Below, in pieces: positions 6,161 through 10,819 of a DNA stretch of 10,819 nucleotides. Source of the DNA: Bacteroidales bacterium. Its GTDB lineage: Bacteria > Bacteroidota > Bacteroidia > Bacteroidales > WCHB1-69. Within the stretch, counting starts at the first letter, position 1, and each line of letters opens with the position of its first letter. The stretch covers positions 1 through 10,819 of the forward strand of contig JAFXPL010000074.1 of NCBI GenBank assembly GCA_017527945.1, in the 5' to 3' direction. A program made the translations under genes and the position numbers. The notes beneath the pieces were generated by a model. It worked only from the letters and a program-made list of their open reading frames with translations. It was not told the DNA's origin and made no database searches.

Positions 6161-6769
6161 TCATCCATTCATCACGATATCGTTACCCTCACGTGACAGC
6201 AATCCTTCGTCAAGAAGTTCGGAAATCACGCGGCTGAGCGACGGTCGGGCGACACCGAGCACTTCGGCGATTTTGGCCACGCTGGTAATCGCGCCGTGCT
6301 GACGGATATGGTCCAGCACACGGTCGCGGAGTCCCTTCACCGCAAAACCCTTCACTTTACTGCTGAGGAATCGGCTGCGAGCGGAGAGCGTCTGCAGGAA
6401 TGCGCGCAGCACGTGGGGATGCCTCGTCATGAATTGGAAGAAGGCCTCCCGGTTGATGTACCAGACAGTGCCGTCGGTGTGCATTGTGACCTCCACGGGG
6501 ATGGTGTTGTCCTCAGCGAAGAGGAACGCCGGCGCCAGCAAAGTCGGGGATTTCAACTGGTCGATTACCACCTCTCTGCCGTTGGCACCACTCATGCGTG
6601 TTTCCACCACACCTTGGGTGAGCAGCATCAGCGACCGGCACGGGTCGCCCGCGCTGACCACCAGATCGCCCGTTTTGTACTCCTCGCGGCGGTGCGGCAC
6701 GCGCATCAACTCCTGCAACTCCTCGTCAGTGCAGGCACTGAATAACGGAGATGATTTCAGTTCGTCCAT
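6161..6769 (-). CDS. Crp/Fnr-family transcriptional regulator (HcpR-like candidate)
   Basis: Encodes 202 residues from the ATG at 6769. An upstream in-frame ATG (6799) would lie before the predicted transcription start, so it is not used. Residues about 10-115 form the cyclic-nucleotide-binding-like sensor barrel (YKTGDLVVSAGDPCRSLMLL, GREVVIDQL). A long dimer helix follows (119-140), then a winged helix with SVAKIAEVLGVARPSLSRVISEL (163-185). No N-terminal FNR cysteine cluster is present; the only cysteines are C13 and C44, so an Fe-S sensor of the FNR type is unlikely. Divergence from a flavodiiron operon across a GTAAC-N4-GTTAC palindrome suggests an NO-responsive regulator like HcpR of anaerobes (haem-based in Porphyromonas). 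That assignment is inference. Crp/Fnr membership is certain. Confidence 0.9.
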   Translation of the reverse strand: MDELKSSPLFSACTDEELQELMRVPHRREEYKTGDLVVSAGDPCRSLMLLTQGVVETRMSGANGREVVIDQLKSPTLLAPAFLFAEDNTIPVEVTMHTDGTVWYINREAFFQFMTRHPHVLRAFLQTLSARSRFLSSKVKGFAVKGLRDRVLDHIRQHGAITSVAKIAEVLGVARPSLSRVISELLDEGLLSREGNDIVMNG

Positions 6770-6788
6770 ATTTACGGGATTTGGACTG

Positions 6789-6820
6789 CAAAGGTACAAA
6801 AATAATCGTTGTGTAACAAA
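6789..6820 (-). promoter_or_regulatory. Consensus Bacteroidota promoter of the Crp/Fnr gene
   Basis: On the minus strand this reads TTTG (6820-6817), 20 bases, then TACCTTTG (6796-6789), an exact match to TTTG/TAnnTTTG with standard spacing. The transcript would start near 6782, about 13 bases before ATG at 6769. The -33 TTTG lies within the GTAAC-N4-GTTAC palindrome, so a bound regulator would block this promoter. Confidence 0.8.
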
Positions 6821-6826
6821 TGTTAC
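6813..6826. promoter_or_regulatory. GTAAC-N4-GTTAC palindrome, probable Crp/Fnr-type operator
   Basis: A perfect dyad: GTAAC (6813-6817), AAAT, GTTAC (6822-6826). The form matches the HcpR-type site described by comparative genomics for several anaerobes (recalled, not looked up). Its centre is about 41-44 bases upstream of the predicted + strand start (6861-6863), and it overlaps the -33 box of the minus-strand regulator gene. Confidence 0.75.
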
Positions 6827-6848
6827 GCTTCACCTCGTCCTGCGGAGG

Positions 6849-6856
6849 TATTTTTG
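6849..6856 (+). promoter_or_regulatory. -7 promoter box of the flavodiiron operon
   Basis: TATTTTTG matches TAnnTTTG exactly. No TTTG occurs at -33 (only CTTC, 6828-6831), as expected for a promoter that needs an activator. The palindrome at 6813-6826 is placed where a class II Crp-type activator would sit. Confidence 0.7.
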
Positions 6857-6891
6857 CAGCATCAAATCAAGAAGAAATAATCCATAAAAAG

Positions 6892-6898
6892 AAAGGAG
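6892..6898 (+). promoter_or_regulatory. Strong Shine-Dalgarno before the DUF2249 gene
   Basis: AAAGGAG lies 8 bases before ATG at 6907, which fixes this start over the earlier in-frame ATG at 6820, located upstream of the predicted transcription start. Such a strong site is unusual among the genes of this window; the only other one precedes the ferredoxin gene. Confidence 0.75.
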
Positions 6899-6906
6899 AT
6901 AACATT

Positions 6907-7593
6907 ATGAGTTACAATGATTGGAAAGACAAAACGGCGGATTTCAAGAAGGTGGATGTGCGCGGCGTGCAGGGGAATTTCTTCCCGGGACTGAAAATGC
7001 AGGCGGCGAAGATGGCCGTGGGCGAAGGTTTGGAAGTCGTCCAAAGCTTCGAACCGATTCCGCTTTATGAAGTGATGGAAGACCTTGGCTTCGAGTATCA
7101 CACTGAAAAGGTGGCGGAGACCGAATACCACACCTATTTTATCCGCAAGGAGGTGAAACAGCCCGAGAAGGACATCCCGATGCGTCCTTACGCACTTACC
7201 AACATGGCGCTGATCGACAACGACTTGGCTCAGACAGCCGTCAATTTCTGGGACTTGACATGGAACGACAGCCGCCGTCACTTGCCTTACGAAATGCGGT
7301 TGCTCCTCTCGCTGACCAACGCAGTGGGTGCCGGTCGTATGCGCCAGGCATCTCGCGAACTGGTGAAAGCCTACATCCATGGTTTAGATTCCGCCGCTTT
7401 GGACGATGTGTTCGAACTGCTCGCCTGGAACCAGGGCATCGGCTATTTCAGCTCCGAAATCGGCCCCTCCACGCTGTTCCAAGCTTACAAAACCATCAAG
7501 CAGATGGAAAAGAAAGGCAACAGCCGCGCCGAAATCATCGAGGTGCTGAAGGAGAAATTCACGGAGAAAAATCCGGACATCAAATTAATGTAG
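6907..7593 (+). CDS. DUF2249 plus carboxymuconolactone-decarboxylase-like protein
   Basis: Encodes 228 residues. Residues about 14-80 are a DUF2249 (TusA-like fold) domain: KKVDVRGVQGNFFPGLKM, then EGLEVVQSFEPIPLYEVMEDLGFEY. Residues about 100-195 are helical and resemble the carboxymuconolactone decarboxylase/AhpD fold (LPYEMRLLLSLTNAVGAGRMRQASRELVKAYIHG, then ALDDVFELLAWNQGIGYFSSEIGPS). The protein contains no cysteine at all, so neither the TusA-type sulfur-carrier chemistry nor the AhpD CxxC peroxidase chemistry is possible; a binding or structural role is more likely. DUF2249 genes recur beside denitrification and NO-stress genes, which fits the flavodiiron protein downstream. It is the first gene of the operon, with DUF1858 36 bases later. 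The C-terminal domain assignment is less certain than DUF2249. Confidence 0.82.
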   Translation: MSYNDWKDKTADFKKVDVRGVQGNFFPGLKMQAAKMAVGEGLEVVQSFEPIPLYEVMEDLGFEYHTEKVAETEYHTYFIRKEVKQPEKDIPMRPYALTNMALIDNDLAQTAVNFWDLTWNDSRRHLPYEMRLLLSLTNAVGAGRMRQASRELVKAYIHGLDSAALDDVFELLAWNQGIGYFSSEIGPSTLFQAYKTIKQMEKKGNSRAEIIEVLKEKFTEKNPDIKLM

Positions 7594-7628
7594 GGACACA
7601 TCGCATGCGTCCGCAAAAAAACAATATT

Positions 7629-7850
7629 ATGGAAATCAACAAAGAAACCAAATTAGCCGACCTCATCGCCCAATATCCGTGGTTGAAGGAGGAAATCGTG
7701 AAAGTGAACGAGAAGTTCAAGATGCTGAATTCGCCTATCGGAAAGATCATGTTGGGCAAAGCCAACATCGCGGAGATGAGCAAGAAATCCGGAATGGAGG
7801 AAGAGCTGATAATCAATAGAATACAAGAATTAATCAACAATCATCAATAA
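7629..7850 (+). CDS. DUF1858 small protein
   Basis: Encodes 73 residues starting at ATG 7629. MEINKETKLADLIAQYPWLKEEIVKVNEKFKML matches the DUF1858 pattern, in which a helix with a 'YP' turn (Y16-P17) is followed by the element at residues 36-70 (PIGKIMLGKANIAEMSKKSGM...). DUF1858 resembles the N-terminal domain of the RIC/ScdA iron-sulfur repair proteins and is often found beside NO-response genes, but here there is no cysteine and no haemerythrin domain. It is a likely accessory of the DUF2249 protein, as the two domains often co-occur. The function is unknown. Nothing but an A/T-rich 8-base spacer separates it from the flavodiiron gene, so they are co-transcribed. Confidence 0.8.
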   Translation: MEINKETKLADLIAQYPWLKEEIVKVNEKFKMLNSPIGKIMLGKANIAEMSKKSGMEEELIINRIQELINNHQ

Positions 7851-7858
7851 ATAATAAT

Positions 7859-9046
7859 ATGAGAAAACACGTAAAAAACAATGTCAGCTGGGTGGGATAC
7901 ATCGACTGGGAACTTGAAAGCTTTCATGGCGATGACTATTCCATCATGAACGGTTCGAGCCAAAACGCGTACTTGATTGAAGAGGAGAAGACGGTGCTCA
8001 TCGATACCATTTGGACACCTCACCGCTTCGATTTTGTGGAGAACCTGAAAAAGGAAATCGACTTGAAGAAGATCGACTTCATCGTGGCCAACCACGGCGA
8101 GTGCGACCACTCCGGCTCGCTCACCGCACTGATGGATGAGATTCCCGACACCCCTATATATTGCACTGCCAATGCCGTGAAAAGCATTGAAGGCCAATAC
8201 GGTAAGCGTGGATGGAACTTCCATGTCGTGAAGACGGGCGACAGCGTGGAAATCGGCAACGGCAAGAAACTGGTCTTCGTGGAGATGCGCATGCTGCATT
8301 GGCCCGACTCGATGGCCACCTACATGACGGGCGACAACATCCTCTTTTCGAACGATGCATTCGGTCAGCATTATGCCGTTGAGGAACTCTTCAACGACAA
8401 AGCCGACCAGTGCCTGCTCAACAAGGAGGCAATGAAGTATTTCGCCAATATCCTCAATCCTTTCGCCATTATTCTGACCAAGAAGTTGGAGGAAATCATC
8501 GGTTTCAACCTTCAGTTCGACATCATTGCACCCTCCCACGGTGCCATCTGGCGTGAGAATCCGTTGCAAATCGTGGAGAAATACGCAGCTTGGGCCAATG
8601 CCTATCAGGAAGACCAGGTGACCGTGGCATACGACACGATGTGGGAAGGCACCACCAAAATCGCGCACCGCATCGCCGAGGAAATTCACCGCCAAAGTCC
8701 AGACACCGTGGTGAAAGTGTTCAACATCGCCAAATCCGACAAAAACGAGGTAATGACTGAGGTGTTCAAGTCGAAAGCCATCGCCGTGGGTTCGCCTACG
8801 GTCAGCAACAGCATTTTGTCGAGCGTGGCAGGTTGGATGGAGTTCCTGAAGCAGCTGAAATTCAAGAACAAGAAAGCCGCCGCCTTCGGTTGTTACGGCT
8901 GGAGCGGCGAGTCTGTCAAAATTCTTCAGGAAAGACTGAAAGAGGCTGGTTTTGAGGTTATTGACGAAAACATCCGCGCCTCCTGGACCCCAGATGAAGC
9001 CGCTATGGAAGGCGTCCCGGAACTGGTGAAGAGTTTATTGGCCTAA
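7859..9046 (+). CDS. Flavodiiron protein (A-type, FprA/NorV-like NO or O2 reductase)
   Basis: Encodes 395 residues with a metallo-beta-lactamase-like diiron domain (about 1-250) and a flavodoxin domain (about 254-395). All iron ligands are present: H79, E81, D83 and H84 in NHGECDHSG, H147 in MLHWPD, D166 in LFSNDAF, and H227 in APSHGAIW. The numbering matches that of E. coli NorV. FMN binding is indicated by YDTMWEGTTKIAH, GSPTVSNSI and FGCYGWSGES. The minimal class A architecture lacks any rubredoxin domain. These cytosolic enzymes reduce NO to N2O or O2 to water, and sequence alone does not say which is preferred; the regulatory site and neighbours favour NO. Electrons must come from another protein, possibly the ferredoxin encoded at 9731. 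It is the central gene of the operon, with the cupin gene 10 bases downstream. Confidence 0.96.
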   Translation: MRKHVKNNVSWVGYIDWELESFHGDDYSIMNGSSQNAYLIEEEKTVLIDTIWTPHRFDFVENLKKEIDLKKIDFIVANHGECDHSGSLTALMDEIPDTPIYCTANAVKSIEGQYGKRGWNFHVVKTGDSVEIGNGKKLVFVEMRMLHWPDSMATYMTGDNILFSNDAFGQHYAVEELFNDKADQCLLNKEAMKYFANILNPFAIILTKKLEEIIGFNLQFDIIAPSHGAIWRENPLQIVEKYAAWANAYQEDQVTVAYDTMWEGTTKIAHRIAEEIHRQSPDTVVKVFNIAKSDKNEVMTEVFKSKAIAVGSPTVSNSILSSVAGWMEFLKQLKFKNKKAAAFGCYGWSGESVKILQERLKEAGFEVIDENIRASWTPDEAAMEGVPELVKSLLA

Positions 9047-9056
9047 ACTGTGCGAA

Positions 9057-9389
9057 ATGAAAGAAATAATCGGACATGTCTTCTCCATCTCTAAGGATAA
9101 TGTGCCAGTGGTAGGTTGTACGGTCTCAAAGGAGATTCATGGTGGTGCCAACAGCATCACCTATTTTTCGATGGATGTAGACACCGATATCAGCGCAGAA
9201 ATCTACCCTTATCACAAGTTCCTGATAGTGAATGATGGTACCATTATTGTTTATACAACAATGTGGGAAAGAAAATTATTGGCAGGAGATTTCATAGTAA
9301 CTCCGACAGACACACCCGTTGGAATAAAAACGGATTCTTTTGCTGTTTTTACAGAAATAACAATTCAAAAAAACGATACTATGAACTGA
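9057..9389 (+). CDS. Cupin-like protein, first half of an interrupted bicupin or separate gene
   Basis: Encodes 110 residues. Alignment by eye with the following protein shows a shared plan: GHVFSISK / GEVFNLAS at the start, SMDVDTDISAEIYPYHKFLIVNDG / SFDKGTGLSEHAAPGEALVLALDG in the middle, and AGDFIVTPTDTPVGI / AGEQFHFAKGGRHSV near the end. The usual metal-binding His of cupin motif 1 is lost (SAEIYP in place of SEHAAP), so this domain probably does not bind metal in the ordinary way. The frame closes with ...NDTMN-TGA and then runs on, in the same frame, directly into the second cupin. The region is visibly AT-richer than the flavodiiron gene. Whether it is an intact short protein or the front of a broken two-cupin protein is unresolved. 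Confidence 0.65.
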   Translation: MKEIIGHVFSISKDNVPVVGCTVSKEIHGGANSITYFSMDVDTDISAEIYPYHKFLIVNDGTIIVYTTMWERKLLAGDFIVTPTDTPVGIKTDSFAVFTEITIQKNDTMN

Positions 9390-9407
9390 GCGATTAAAGC
9401 TGGTGAA

Positions 9408-9707
9408 GTGTTCAACTTGGCCTCATTATTGCCTTATCAAGAAGGCAAAATAATCAACATGGATGTTGTTAGCAATAGTAAAATGAAGTTCGTCGTGATG
9501 AGTTTTGACAAAGGAACTGGTCTTTCGGAACATGCGGCCCCAGGAGAGGCACTAGTGTTAGCTTTGGACGGCGAGGCTGTTATCTGCTACGAAGGCTCGG
9601 AACATAACATCAAAGCAGGAGAGCAGTTTCATTTTGCCAAAGGCGGACGACATTCTGTTAAAGCCATTAATAAATTCAAAATGGCTTTATTGTTAACATT
9701 AGAATAA
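9408..9707 (+). CDS. Cupin domain protein, second half of an interrupted bicupin or separate gene
   Basis: The cupin-like sequence reads continuously from the codon after the TGA at 9387-9389: AIKAGEVFNLASLLPYQEGK. No ATG opens this frame before the domain. The ATG at 9381 is followed after one codon by the TGA, GTG at 9408 falls inside the conserved VFNL start, and ATG at 9459 would lose the first strand. The annotated start is therefore the GTG, with low certainty. Cupin motifs are GLSEHAAPGEALVLALDGEA and AGEQFHFAKGGRHSV, and the domain ends in FKMALLLTLE, typical of small cupins near NO-response genes. It is a putative metal- or small-molecule-binding protein of unknown substrate. No clear Shine-Dalgarno is present, so expression may need readthrough or reinitiation. 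Confidence 0.6.
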   Translation: MFNLASLLPYQEGKIINMDVVSNSKMKFVVMSFDKGTGLSEHAAPGEALVLALDGEAVICYEGSEHNIKAGEQFHFAKGGRHSVKAINKFKMALLLTLE

Positions 9708-9716
9708 TCAAATAAG

Positions 9717-9723
9717 AAAGGAG
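9717..9723 (+). promoter_or_regulatory. Strong Shine-Dalgarno before the ferredoxin gene
   Basis: AAAGGAG lies 7 bases upstream of ATG at 9731, in a context (GAAAGGAG) identical to that before the first gene of this operon. It fixes the ferredoxin start. Confidence 0.75.
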
Positions 9724-9730
9724 TAAAACA

Positions 9731-9913
9731 ATGAAATATCACGTAAATGACAGTTGTATCGGCTGTGGGCTTTGCGAGTCCACCTGCCCGGAAGTGTTCT
9801 CAATGAACGGCGATGTGGCCGTAGCTATTGACACCGAAGTTCCCGAAAACGCTTTGGCCGCTGCAGCCGAAGCCAAAGATGGATGCCCTGTGGGCGCAAT
9901 AGAGGAAGCGTAA
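9731..9913 (+). CDS. Small [4Fe-4S] ferredoxin
   Basis: Encodes 60 residues. The N-terminal motif CIGCGLCESTCP supplies C9, C12 and C15, and the distal C52 in DGCPVGAI completes one [4Fe-4S] cluster, as in single-cluster ferredoxins of the Thermotoga type. C19 sits where those proteins have a disulfide cysteine, but its partner is replaced by alanine. The protein is acidic and cytosolic, as expected of an electron carrier. Its place between the flavodiiron/cupin genes and YecH makes it a candidate electron donor for the flavodiiron protein, which has no rubredoxin nearby; this is inference. The stop TAA overlaps the next ATG by one base (TAATG), implying coupled translation. Confidence 0.93.
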   Translation: MKYHVNDSCIGCGLCESTCPEVFSMNGDVAVAIDTEVPENALAAAAEAKDGCPVGAIEEA

Positions 9914-10143
9914 TGACACACGGACACGAAGTCCTTGACATGATGCAGGGACACAGTTATTCGGAAAAGAGCCTTTTGGAGGCCATTATAGAGAAGTTCG
10001 GGCCCGACGAGCGTTTCTACACCTGCAGCGCGGACAACCTGACCGCCCAAGAACTGATCAAATTCCTCAAGGAACACGGAAAGTTTATGCCGATGGAGGA
10101 GGGATTCACCGTAGATAAGACCAAAGTGTGCGAGAACGAATAA
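9913..10143 (+). CDS. YecH-family (DUF2492) putative metal-binding protein
   Basis: Encodes 76 residues. The sequence THGHEVLDMMQGHSYSEKSL, then IIEKFGPDERFYTCSADNLTAQELIKFLKEHGKFMP and ending GFTVDKTKVCENE, is characteristic of the YecH/DUF2492 family. Candidate metal ligands are H3, H5, C38 and C73. The frame opens 30 bases earlier inside the ferredoxin gene, but ATG at 9913, overlapping the ferredoxin stop, gives the family N-terminus MTHGHEVL. The family has no established biochemical function. Co-occurrence with a flavodiiron operon hints at iron or redox handling. It is the last gene of the rightward operon. No strong terminator is visible after it, only a weak AAGATA/TATCTT pairing (10143-10172). 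Confidence 0.88.
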   Translation: MTHGHEVLDMMQGHSYSEKSLLEAIIEKFGPDERFYTCSADNLTAQELIKFLKEHGKFMPMEEGFTVDKTKVCENE

Positions 10144-10184
10144 AGATAGCAATTACTTGACTGATATATCTTGTAGATTTTTAG

Positions 10185-10192
10185 TATCTTTG
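10185..10192 (+). promoter_or_regulatory. -7 promoter box of the MBL-fold hydrolase gene
   Basis: TATCTTTG matches TAnnTTTG exactly, 44 bases before ATG at 10237. No well-spaced TTTG -33 box is seen (CTTG at 10156-10159 is 25 bases away). The box suggests that the hydrolase gene is transcribed separately from the flavodiiron operon. Confidence 0.5.
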
Positions 10193-10236
10193 CCGTTCAA
10201 AAGAGCAATAATGGTAATAAACTAAAAATCAAGATT

Positions 10237-10819
10237 ATGGAAATCAAAGCAGTAAAATTCAGAAAAGAGGGTTTCTACACCCAGCCTTTCGTCATGGGCG
10301 GCGAAGAAGGCCCTGACAAATTCGACCGCAACATCCGCTATCGCGGCAGCTTGCAAAACTACCTTATTGACACCGGCAGCGAGGTGATTCTGGTGGATAC
10401 AGGTCTCCCCGCCGGCACACCCGAGGAGGCTCCTGACCAGAACTCGTTGGCCTTCACCGGCAAGGACATCTGCAGCTATATGGAGGCGTTCGCGGCCCTC
10501 GGCTACAAGCCCGAGCAGGTGACCAAGATCCTGCTCACCCACAAACACGCCGACCACAGCGGCGAACTGAAAAGCTTCCCCAACGCCAAGGTCTATGTCA
10601 ATGCCGACGAAATGGACGCCGCCGAGCTCCAGGGACTTGCGAATCTCGTCCCCGTCACCTTCACCGACGGCCCGTATTACAACTTCCCCGACAGTCAGAA
10701 AATCCACGACGGCATCTACCTCATCAAGGCCAAAGGTCACACCAAGGGCAACAGCATCATCGTGGTGGAGAACGACGGATTGTTCTATATGCTTCATGGC
10801 GACATCACTTATGTTGACG
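10237..10819 (+). CDS. MBL-fold metallo-hydrolase, N-terminal part (cut by window end)
   Basis: 194 complete codons are visible and the gene continues beyond the window. Metallo-beta-lactamase-fold hallmarks are YLIDTGSEVILVDTGLP (first strands, residues 42-58), the HxHxDH motif as THKHADHSG (H102, H104, D106, H107), H168 in AKGHTKGN, and the bridging D189 in LHGDITYVD. These are the ligands expected of a binuclear zinc hydrolase of the lactonase/glyoxalase II-like type; unlike the flavodiiron protein, the HxHxDH pattern is canonical. No signal peptide. The substrate cannot be read from sequence. It has its own promoter 44 bases upstream, so membership in the NO-response operon is doubtful. 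ATG at 10237 follows an A-rich leader, as for most genes here. Confidence 0.92.
   Translation, partial: MEIKAVKFRKEGFYTQPFVMGGEEGPDKFDRNIRYRGSLQNYLIDTGSEVILVDTGLPAGTPEEAPDQNSLAFTGKDICSYMEAFAALGYKPEQVTKILLTHKHADHSGELKSFPNAKVYVNADEMDAAELQGLANLVPVTFTDGPYYNFPDSQKIHDGIYLIKAKGHTKGNSIIVVENDGLFYMLHGDITYVD

Noticed and set aside
6820..6906. 29-residue N-terminal extension of the DUF2249 protein
   Set aside because: It begins inside the operator, upstream of the predicted transcription start, while ATG 6907 has a strong Shine-Dalgarno.
7844..8695. Long open frame on the minus strand opposite the flavodiiron gene (283 codons)
   Set aside because: It is antisense to a protein with complete catalytic motifs, its translation is His/Val/Phe-rich without family features, and similar antisense frames occur opposite other genes here (740-1429, 3773-4474, 6862-7380).
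9387..9389. TGA as selenocysteine or a reassigned sense codon
   Set aside because: TGA ends other genes normally here (3574-3576 and the Crp/Fnr gene at 6161-6163), no convincing SECIS-like hairpin was seen after it, and the site is not a redox motif. A mutation or a separate start is simpler.
10143..10172. Possible terminator after YecH (AAGATA with TATCTT)
   Set aside because: Only six A/T-rich pairs with an 18-base loop and no good T run; too weak to annotate.

Overview
This window looks like a Bacteroidota (probably Bacteroidales) chromosome segment of middling GC content. The main evidence is several perfect or near-perfect TAnnTTTG (-7) promoter boxes, A-rich leaders mostly lacking Shine-Dalgarno sequences, and a Bacteroidota-style lipoprotein. 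The species cannot be fixed from the sequence alone. No rRNA, tRNA, CRISPR array, transposase or integrase was seen, and no stretch over 300 bases lacks a gene.

Left part (1-1826): a small two-helix membrane protein, a YdeI/OmpD-associated family protein, and a PhzF-family isomerase. The PhzF gene carries five tandem heptanucleotides inside its reading frame. The block ends at a strong terminator.

Middle part (1917-6160): two tandem NTF2-like proteins are followed by an AraC-type regulator and a lipoprotein-anchored flavin-reductase-like protein. Then come a convergent HXXEE-domain membrane protein and, divergent from it, a second AraC-type regulator. Three terminators in the window (about 1781, 4414 and 6116) share an ATCCGCA stem, and two of them also share upstream sequence. 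They look like members of a dispersed terminator repeat.

Right part (6161-10143): this is the most coherent system. A Crp/Fnr-family regulator is transcribed leftward. Diverging from it is a rightward gene cluster: DUF2249 plus carboxymuconolactone-decarboxylase-like protein, DUF1858 protein, flavodiiron protein (FprA/NorV-type NO or O2 reductase with all seven iron ligands), two cupin domains in one frame separated by a single TGA, a [4Fe-4S] ferredoxin, and a YecH/DUF2492 protein. The shared intergenic region holds a perfect GTAAC-N4-GTTAC palindrome. It overlaps the regulator's own -33 box and lies about 41-44 bases upstream of the predicted start of the rightward operon. That arrangement suits autorepression together with class II-like activation. 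The simplest reading is a nitrosative/oxidative-stress module in an anaerobe: the regulator senses the stress, the flavodiiron protein removes NO or O2, the ferredoxin may supply electrons, and the small proteins act as accessories of unknown function.

The window ends inside a separate metallo-beta-lactamase-fold hydrolase gene with its own promoter (10237 to the edge).
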